From Paratissierella sp033809995 (lineage in GTDB: Bacteria > Bacillota > Clostridia > Tissierellales > Tissierellaceae), in the NCBI GenBank assembly GCA_033809995.1, contig JAPXKQ010000108.1, positions 1 through 7,739 on the forward strand: a DNA stretch of 7,739 nucleotides, written 5' to 3'. The notes beneath the pieces are model-generated. The model was not told the origin of the DNA, made no database searches, and worked only from the letters and a program-made list of their open reading frames with translations. Positions 1 to 3,854 of this stretch are shown piece after piece (position 1 is the stretch's first letter; each line of letters starts with the position of its first letter). A program made the translations under genes and the position numbers.

Positions 1-61
1 GGGGTGAGTTAAGGGGTTAACCGACGACCGAGGAAAATTACACACTAATTTGGACTTGACT

Positions 62-181
62 ATCTTGAACATCTTGAACCGATACCCCTCAACCGCTTGT
101 TGTTACTGCACTCGAAGCGGTTCAAGATACCCCCTTTTACATCTTGGACTCATCTTGAACTTTTGCTACATCTTGAACCGC
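62..181. repeat. Cluster of ATCTTGAAC repeats, candidate iterons or operators
   Basis: The 9-mer ATCTTGAAC occurs at 62-70, 71-79, 152-160 and 170-178, once inverted at 120-128, and with one mismatch (ATCTTGGAC) at 141-149. The inverted copy and the last copy form a 12-bp perfect inverted repeat, GCGGTTCAAGAT (117-128) and ATCTTGAACCGC (170-181). An 8-bp dyad AACCGCTT/AAGCGGTT (91-98, 115-122) is interleaved. The cluster begins inside the 3' end of the adjoining minus-strand gene, where it encodes VQD peptides, and runs beyond its stop. Such clusters occur as iterons in replication origins or as protein-binding arrays; which applies here is unknown. Confidence 0.7.
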
Positions 182-538
182 ATCCTCATTATCATCAGGT
201 ATTTTTACAAAAACCCTATGCTTTTTACCATTTATTTTCTTATCAATCACTATACAATTAAACCATTTGACCATGAATCTTGAAAATTCAATATTACTCA
301 TGCCAGGTTCTTTCATAGCATCACAAAGCTTTCTGTAAATTGTATAAACCCAATTAGTTGGCTTATAGTTAATGTCAATGATATGGGTAAGTATTGCAAT
401 TGCCCTTATTGAATTTATGTTTAATGCTAAAGTAGATAATTCTTCATAAAGAGTTTTTTCATAGTTTTCCATTACTTCATCAATCTTTTGATTGATAATT
501 CTTTCAAATTCTTTTTCAAATATTTCTTTATAATCCAT
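137..538 (-). CDS. Hypothetical protein, 133 aa, last gene of leftward operon in the window
   Basis: I do not recognise a family. The start chosen is the ATG at 538, preceded by AAAGGTGG with an 8-nt spacer; the frame stays open upstream to a GTG at 580, but that lacks a good SD. The product is soluble in appearance with no signal peptide or membrane helix. It has a charged, probably helical N-terminal third (KEIFEKEFERIINQKIDEVMENYEK), a mixed middle with TNWVYTIYRKL, and a basic IDKKINGKKHRVFVKI segment. The C-terminus ends in the repeat peptides VQD-VAK-VQD, produced by the ATCTTGAAC DNA repeats running through the end of the gene. It is the distal gene of the leftward early module, where replication or control functions are common in related elements, but no function can be assigned. 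Confidence 0.7.
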   Translation of the reverse strand: MDYKEIFEKEFERIINQKIDEVMENYEKTLYEELSTLALNINSIRAIAILTHIIDINYKPTNWVYTIYRKLCDAMKEPGMSNIEFSRFMVKWFNCIVIDKKINGKKHRVFVKIPDDNEDAVQDVAKVQDESKM

Positions 539-597
539 TTTTTCAACCACCTTTACTAATTTTTGTGTGGGATTTTTCACCCATCAATTGAATATGG

Positions 598-652
598 TGG
601 CTTCACATGATAGAATTAAAGTGTGGATTTTAATATTCACCATGTGAAGCCA
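598..652. repeat. 12-bp perfect inverted repeat between two leftward genes
   Basis: TGGCTTCACATG (598-609) and CATGTGAAGCCA (641-652) are perfect inverted arms separated by 31 nt. Inside them ATTAAA (615-620) and TTTAAT (629-634) can pair as a second stem. No T-run follows on either strand, so this is not an ordinary intrinsic terminator. It sits about 60 bp before the start of the 133-aa gene, in its leader. It could be an operator, an RNA regulatory hairpin or a site for a DNA-processing enzyme. Confidence 0.8.
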
Positions 653-674
653 TTGTTTAATGCTTGTCCAGGCG

Positions 675-950
675 TTATCCAATGGCTTTACTCATTTCTT
701 TGGATATAAGCTTAATTATTTCACTTGCAGCCCTTATTCCAGCTTGGAAACCAGCTTGGAAACCTTCTTCTTCATGCATTGCTTCCAAAACAGCTATTTT
801 TTCATAGACTTCATTAAATACTTCATCTGGAAGCCATTCATTCAGTTCAGTATCCAATTCAGTATCCAGTTCCTTTATTTTTGGATTTTCCATTTCAGCC
901 TTTTCATCAAGGTAGTTTTCATAAGCTACTTGCCAATTTGATTTTTTCAT
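675..950 (-). CDS. Hypothetical small acidic protein, 91 aa
   Basis: The start is placed at the ATG at 950 because AAAGGA lies 9 nt upstream of it; an in-frame ATG at 968 has no comparable site. The protein is acidic and mostly helical in appearance, with no membrane segment. Two tandem 4-residue repeats are visible: ELDT-ELDT in the first half and FQAG-FQAG in the second, each encoded by a near-exact 12-bp DNA duplication. The layout, a helical core followed by an E-E-G-F-x-x-G-F type segment and a short hydrophobic helix, loosely resembles small Clostridia phage and ICE proteins of the DUF6809 kind; this is a weak recollection, not a firm match. It follows the 73-aa gene after a 121-nt gap holding a hairpin. 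Confidence 0.7.
   Translation of the reverse strand: MKKSNWQVAYENYLDEKAEMENPKIKELDTELDTELNEWLPDEVFNEVYEKIAVLEAMHEEEGFQAGFQAGIRAASEIIKLISKEMSKAIG
739..762. repeat. 12-bp tandem duplication (FQAG codons)
   Basis: CCAGCTTGGAAA occurs twice head to tail (739-750, 751-762), continuing two further bases as CC. On the minus strand it encodes the doubled FQAG peptide, so the reading frame is kept. Confidence 0.9.
846..869. repeat. 12-bp tandem duplication (ELDT codons)
   Basis: TTCAGTATCCAA (846-857) is followed by TTCAGTATCCAG (858-869), differing at the last base, with a partial TTCAG copy at 841-845. On the minus strand it encodes ELDTELDTEL. It is a second in-frame 12-bp duplication in the same small gene. 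Confidence 0.9.
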
Positions 951-1044
951 ATTTGACCATCCTTTCATTTTTATTTATAAGGTTTGAGTTGCTCATTAAC
1001 ATTGTTTTTGTTTCAACATCCTTCAACAATCTTTGCCCTTGACT

Positions 1045-1069
1045 ACATAGGGATGCTTTCATCCTATGT
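1045..1069 (-). other. Stable hairpin just after the 73-aa gene
   Basis: ACATAG-GGATG (1045-1055) pairs with CATCCTATGT (1060-1069): 10 base pairs with one bulged G and a CTTT loop. It begins 2 nt beyond the stop codon of the upstream leftward gene. There is no T-run on the minus strand, so it is more likely an mRNA-stabilising, attenuating or processing structure than an efficient intrinsic terminator. Confidence 0.6.
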
Positions 1070-1071
1070 CT

Positions 1072-1293
1072 TTACCAATTTAGATAAAATTCCACTTCCT
1101 TTTTCAGTGAAATGGTTTCCCAACCAAGGTATTTTCTCAAAACATTCATTGCATCAATTATTGCTTTCACTTCTTCATAATAAGGATTATCTGAAAACCT
1201 TTTATATTTTCCTGTCCTATGCTCTTCCATAAATAAATCTCTGTAAACCTCATAGTGTGAATTGATTGATTCTAATACATGGTCTATTCTCAT
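1072..1293 (-). CDS. Hypothetical protein, 73 aa
   Basis: No family recognised. The first ATG is at 1293, directly behind AAGGGGGTG; this SD is unusually close (about 2 nt between the GGGGG core and the ATG), and a GTG at 1296 overlaps it, so the start is slightly uncertain. The product is hydrophilic and rich in aromatic and charged residues, with segments such as HYEVYRDLFMEEH and NPYYEEVKAIIDAMNVLRKYLGWE, predicted helical by eye. It has no membrane segment and no cysteine. It lies 23 nt behind the excisionase-like gene, so it is very probably co-transcribed with it from the leftward promoter at 1815-1843. It may be an early control protein, but nothing in the sequence shows this. Confidence 0.65.
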   Translation of the reverse strand: MRIDHVLESINSHYEVYRDLFMEEHRTGKYKRFSDNPYYEEVKAIIDAMNVLRKYLGWETISLKKEVEFYLNW

Positions 1294-1316
1294 CACCCCC
1301 TTGTTTTTTATAAAAA

Positions 1317-1553
1317 TTAACTGATTCTTTTAATATCAAGCTGCTTGACTTGATGGGGATTGCTCAAATCCATCCCTACATACTTATCAAGGAATTCCAG
1401 CAAATCAATTTTCCTAACCTTATAACTGCCCAATTTGAGAACTGGAAGCAATTCTGCTTTTATCAGTTCATAAACATAGGCTGGATTAGTTCGCATTATC
1501 TTTGCAACTTCTGCTACAGTATATAAAATGTCATCATCTTTAATTGCCTGCAC
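1317..1553 (-). CDS. Excisionase-like helix-turn-helix DNA-binding protein, 78 aa
   Basis: Residues about 10-58 match the winged-helix HTH_17/excisionase family: YTVAEVAKIMRTNPAYVYELI forms the helix-turn-helix, followed by LLPVLKLGSYKVRKIDLLEFLDKY, with the short wing and closing helix typical of MerR-like Xis proteins. Such proteins bind and bend DNA near attachment sites to steer the integrase to excision, or act as regulators. The start is a GTG at 1553, since AAAGGGGTGA lies about 6 nt upstream and the next Met falls inside the DNA-binding helix. The gene begins 2 nt after the stop of the Cro-like gene, so the two are translationally coupled. The presence of an integrase 1 kb away makes an Xis role likely; a purely regulatory role is the alternative. 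Confidence 0.85.
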   Translation of the reverse strand: MQAIKDDDILYTVAEVAKIMRTNPAYVYELIKAELLPVLKLGSYKVRKIDLLEFLDKYVGMDLSNPHQVKQLDIKRIS

Positions 1554-1555
1554 TC

Positions 1556-1759
1556 TTATTCACCCCTTTCAATCAAATCTTCAACTTCAACATTTAACGC
1601 CCTTGCTATTTTCCCTAAAGTTGCTGGTTTTGGATTGCTTTTTCCCGTTGTATAATTACTTAAAGCTGTTTTTGAAACACCAGATTTTTTTGATAATTCC
1701 CCTATGGTCATACAGGCATTTGCCATTGTCAACAGCAACTTATTGTTATTAAGTTTCAT
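1556..1759 (-). CDS. Small XRE-family HTH protein (Cro-like), 67 aa
   Basis: Almost the whole protein is one HTH_3/XRE domain (residues about 16-65): MTIGELSKKSGVSKTALSNY supplies the two DNA-contacting helices, and the tail GKSNPKPATLGKIARALNVEVEDLI is the standard continuation. With no effector domain it is the size of a Cro-type repressor. It is the first gene of the leftward operon, with AGGTAGGTGA just upstream of the ATG at 1759, and is divergent from the larger XRE repressor at 1911. That arrangement is the classic cI/cro switch. It probably binds the same operator array at 1791-1883 and counters the larger repressor; the site preference is inferred. Confidence 0.9.
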   Translation of the reverse strand: MKLNNNKLLLTMANACMTIGELSKKSGVSKTALSNYTTGKSNPKPATLGKIARALNVEVEDLIERGE

Positions 1760-1790
1760 GTTTTCACCTACCTTTACAAAGTTTGCATTA

Positions 1791-1883
1791 TTGAAAATTT
1801 CAATTCCCTCTTTTATTATAATATTCGTTTATGAATATTTCAAGTCATTTTTTAATATTTGTTTGCACTTTTGAATATTTTTT
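1791..1883. promoter_or_regulatory. Phased operator array between the divergent repressor and cro-like genes
   Basis: Four 13-bp sites fit the consensus TTGAATATTTCAA: TTGAAAATTTCAA at 1791-1803, ATGAATATTTCAA at 1831-1843, TTTAATATTTGTT (weak) at 1851-1863, and TTGAATATTTTTT at 1871-1883. Their centres (1797, 1837, 1857, 1877) are exactly 40, 20 and 20 bp apart, so they fall on nearly the same helix face. They overlap the leftward -35, lie between the two -35 boxes, fill the spacer of the rightward promoter and cover the leftward start of transcription. This matches cooperative repressor operators. An extra 7-bp dyad AATATTC/GAATATT spans 1820-1839. Confidence 0.75.
1815..1843 (-). promoter_or_regulatory. 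Leftward sigma-A promoter of the cro-like/xis-like operon
   Basis: On the minus strand TTGAAA (1843-1838) is followed after exactly 17 nt by a perfect TATAAT (1820-1815). Transcription would begin near 1808, leaving a leader of about 48 nt before the ATG at 1759. The -35 box lies inside the operator at 1831-1843, and another operator sits just downstream of the start point, so bound repressor should block it. Confidence 0.8.
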
Positions 1884-1891
1884 GTTATATT
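1863..1891 (+). promoter_or_regulatory. Rightward promoter of the repressor gene
   Basis: TTGCAC (1863-1868) and TATATT (1886-1891) are 17 nt apart, with an extended -10 TGT at 1883-1885. The start point would be near 1898, giving a leader of only about 13 nt in which the SD (GGGAGGTG, 1898-1905) comes almost at the 5' end. The operator at 1871-1883 fills the spacer, which predicts autoregulation. Confidence 0.7.
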
Positions 1892-1910
1892 ATATTTGGG
1901 AGGTGCAAAG

Positions 1911-2441
1911 ATGGGGATTAATGATTTTATAAAAATAGGCACTAAAATAAAAGAAGTTAGAAAGAGAAAGGGTATTAAGCAAAAAGAAATGGCAAAGAAA
2001 TTGGGCATTCCTGTTTCTACATATGCCAATTATGAAAATAACCATAGAGAACCTTCAACTGAAATACTTAATGCCATTACTGACGTTCTCGGTGTATCAG
2101 TTTTTGAACTTATTGGAAAAGGCAAATATTTTGATATGAAATTTAATCCTGATGGTAAACTTACAAAAGAATTAAATGAATGGCAATGCTTTATAAAATA
2201 TTTAGAAGCCATTGGTTATAATGTTGAAATTCAACCTGAAGTTCTCGAATGGCATTATGAAGATGTTATTGAGGATGGAAAGGTTATTGGTAAAACACAA
2301 ATTGCAGATAAAGAAACATATACAGTGACAATAAAAAGTGATAAAATTGCTGCAACTTATACTGAAGCAGAATTTAAAGAATTACAAAACACTATAAAGG
2401 ATTCGGTTGATTATCAAATTTGGTTAAAGAACAACAAGTAA
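1911..2441 (+). CDS. XRE-family transcriptional repressor of the element, 176 aa
   Basis: The N-terminal HTH_3/XRE domain (residues about 10-68) is clear: KEVRKRKGIKQKEMAKKLG, then VSTYANYENNHREPSTEIL and the closing DVLGVSVFELI. The remaining roughly 100 residues form a C-terminal domain I cannot name; it has NEWQCFIKYLEAIGYNVEI and ends in YTEAEFKELQNTIKDSVDYQIW. No LexA-type Ser/Lys peptidase signature is visible, so self-cleavage on DNA damage is not supported, and no ImmA-type protease gene lies nearby. Release may depend on another signal. The start is the ATG at 1911 behind GGGAGGTG; an in-frame TTG at 1896 overlaps the SD and is rejected. It is divergent from the cro-like gene and upstream of int on the same strand, so it is the probable maintenance repressor. 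Confidence 0.9.
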   Translation: MGINDFIKIGTKIKEVRKRKGIKQKEMAKKLGIPVSTYANYENNHREPSTEILNAITDVLGVSVFELIGKGKYFDMKFNPDGKLTKELNEWQCFIKYLEAIGYNVEIQPEVLEWHYEDVIEDGKVIGKTQIADKETYTVTIKSDKIAATYTEAEFKELQNTIKDSVDYQIWLKNNK

Positions 2442-2483
2442 AAAAAAAAAAAATAACCCCTTGGTGTTACCAGCACCAAGAGG
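2440..2483 (-). terminator. Strong leftward intrinsic terminator behind the repressor gene
   Basis: CTTGGTG (2460-2466) pairs with CACCAAG (2474-2480), extendable by two pairs past one mismatch, with a 7-nt loop. Read on the minus strand the stem is followed by a long U-tract: 14 consecutive A on the plus strand at 2440-2453. On the plus strand nothing U-rich follows, so repressor transcripts can continue toward int. It therefore stops leftward transcription, such as read-through from rlmD across the antisense of int. Confidence 0.75.
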
Positions 2484-2500
2484 CTATAAGATACATTTAA

Positions 2501-2554
2501 CCAAAGGGATAAATGCATCCACACACAATAATTATAGCATTTTATCACCTTTGG
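2501..2554 (+). promoter_or_regulatory. Long imperfect hairpin in the int leader
   Basis: CCAAAGGGATAAATGC (2501-2516) pairs with GCATTTTATCACCTTTGG (2537-2554): 16 base pairs interrupted only by two single-base bulges, around a 20-nt loop. It ends 8 nt before the int SD (AGGAAAGGTGG, 2562-2572). A leader hairpin here could modulate int translation, or the arms could be protein-binding sites on DNA. Confidence 0.6.
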
Positions 2555-2579
2555 AACAATTAGGAAAGGTGGTTCTAAT

Positions 2580-3788
2580 ATGAAAGGTGGAGTTAGAAAA
2601 AGAGGTAATAACTGGTATTATTATTTTGACCTTGGGAAAGTTGATGGAAAAAGAAAAAAGATTGAAAGGAAGGGTGGTAGAACCAAAAAAGAAGCTGAAG
2701 CTGCTTTAAGAAAAGCACTTCAAGAATACGAAAATGCTGGTCTTTTCTTTGAACCAAGTGAAATTTCTGTTGCTGATTACATGGATTATTGGCTGAAAAA
2801 CTATGTTGAAGTGAATTGTAAGTATAACACAATTGATGGCTATACAAGGATTATTAATAATCACATTAAACCAGCTATAGGTGTATATAAATTAAAATCC
2901 ATTACCCCTGCTGTTCTTCAGCAATTTGTAAATGAAAAATCAACCCAGGGATTTTCAAAGAATTATTTGGTTAATATAGTTTCAGTGCTTTCAGGTTCAT
3001 TTAAGGCAGCAGTATTCCCTTACAAGTTTATTAGAGAAAACCCCATGCAATATGTAAAGCTGCCAAAGAATGAAAATACTAAATATGATACAGATAGAAA
3101 GGTTATTACCCAGGAAGAATTCCAAAGGATTATTGACCGTTTCCCTCAAGGTAGTTCTTTTTATATACCTTTACAGATTGCTTATCACACTGGAACAAGA
3201 GTTGGTGAATGTTGTGCTTTAACTTGGGATGATATTGACTTGGATAAGGGGATAATTGATGTTAATAAAATCATACTAAAGAAAGAAAATAAGCAATGGT
3301 ATTTTGGGTCTACAAAAACCACTTCATCTATTCGACAAATACCAATTGGGAAAACCTTGATTGATATTTTAAGGCACCATAAAAAATGGCAAATGGAAAA
3401 CCGCTTGAGGTTTGGGCAGCATTACAACTATTACTATGTGGACAAAAATGACAGGATTTATTCTGTTGATGGAACAAAGGATTATAAAACCACTGATAAC
3501 CAAGTTCATTTTGTTTGCACCAAGGAAGATGGTGGATTAGTAACACCTGAAACTATTAGATATTGCAGCAGGGTAATCAATTATGAACTGATGATTCAAT
3601 TCAACTTCCATGCATTAAGACATACACACGCAACCTTGCTTATTGAAAATGGTGCTAACATGAAGGATGTTCAAAAAAGGCTTGGTCATTCCAGGCTTGC
3701 AACAACAATGGATACTTATACTCATTTAACTGAAAAGATGTCCAAAAATACGGTTGAAATATTTGAAAAGGTCTGCCACCCAAAATAA
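2580..3788 (+). CDS. int: Site-specific tyrosine recombinase / integrase, 402 aa
   Basis: Complete phage/ICE-type integrase. Residues about 1-55 (GGVRKRGNNWYYYFDLGKVD and the following basic stretch) form the arm-type DNA-binding domain. Residues about 62-160 are the SAM-like core-binding domain, and about 175-395 the catalytic domain. All active-site residues can be seen: Arg207 in HTGTRVGE, Lys246 in STKTTSS, His344 and Arg347 in FHALRHTHA, His370 in LGHSRLATT, and the nucleophile Tyr380 in DTYTHL. Length is normal for the family. The ATG at 2580 has AGGAAAGGTGG 7 nt upstream. The enzyme would integrate and excise the element by strand exchange at att sites. It faces the rlmD 3' end 66 nt away and is probably fed by read-through from the repressor transcript, since no strong own promoter is obvious; TTGGTG-N18-TATAAG (2461-2490) is a weak candidate. 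Confidence 0.97.
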   Translation: MKGGVRKRGNNWYYYFDLGKVDGKRKKIERKGGRTKKEAEAALRKALQEYENAGLFFEPSEISVADYMDYWLKNYVEVNCKYNTIDGYTRIINNHIKPAIGVYKLKSITPAVLQQFVNEKSTQGFSKNYLVNIVSVLSGSFKAAVFPYKFIRENPMQYVKLPKNENTKYDTDRKVITQEEFQRIIDRFPQGSSFYIPLQIAYHTGTRVGECCALTWDDIDLDKGIIDVNKIILKKENKQWYFGSTKTTSSIRQIPIGKTLIDILRHHKKWQMENRLRFGQHYNYYYVDKNDRIYSVDGTKDYKTTDNQVHFVCTKEDGGLVTPETIRYCSRVINYELMIQFNFHALRHTHATLLIENGANMKDVQKRLGHSRLATTMDTYTHLTEKMSKNTVEIFEKVCHPK

Positions 3789-3815
3789 AATTAGGGTGGC
3801 AAACGGGTGGAAAAA
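3771..3815. repeat. Three copies of GGGTGGCAAAC, candidate arm-type integrase sites
   Basis: GGGTGGCAAAC (3794-3804) is directly followed by GGGTGGAAAAA (3805-3815); an inverted copy, GGGTGGCAGAC on the minus strand, spans 3771-3781 over the last int codons. As RNA, GCCACCC (3775-3781) and GGGTGGC (3794-3800) can also pair. Short repeats placed between int and the attachment core are typical arm-type binding sites for the integrase N-terminal domain; that role here is inferred from position. Confidence 0.6.
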
Positions 3816-3830
3816 CCACCCTTTTTTATT
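3805..3830 (+). terminator. Intrinsic terminator of int
   Basis: GGGTGG (3805-3810), loop AAAAA, CCACCC (3816-3821), then TTTTTTATT. It follows the int stop codon by 16 nt. On the minus strand the stem lacks a downstream U-tract, so it should not stop rlmD transcripts. Confidence 0.85.
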
Positions 3831-3854
3831 CGCTTAATCCCTGAAAGCCTTGTT

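Noticed and set aside
50..283. 77-codon plus-strand frame across the ATCTTGAAC repeats
   Set aside because: No credible ribosome binding site; overlaps the better supported minus-strand gene and the repeat cluster.
598..652. Dyad as an intrinsic terminator
   Set aside because: No U-tract follows on either strand.
660..1232. Plus-strand frames opposite the 91-aa and 73-aa genes
   Set aside because: Phe/Ser/Leu-rich composition is the antisense of Lys/Glu-rich genes; no SD sites, while the minus-strand genes have them.
1896..1910. Longer repressor start at TTG 1896
   Set aside because: The TTG overlaps the SD GGGAGGTG that serves the ATG at 1911, and lies before the predicted transcription start.
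1829..2029. Minus-strand frame across the operator region and the repressor start
   Set aside because: Covers promoters and the clear HTH coding sequence on the other strand; hydrophobic composition is an antisense artefact.
2440..2453. Run of 14 A as a possible frameshift or broken repressor gene
   Set aside because: The run begins at the stop codon itself, so a length error would not alter the protein; it reads better as the U-tract of a minus-strand terminator.
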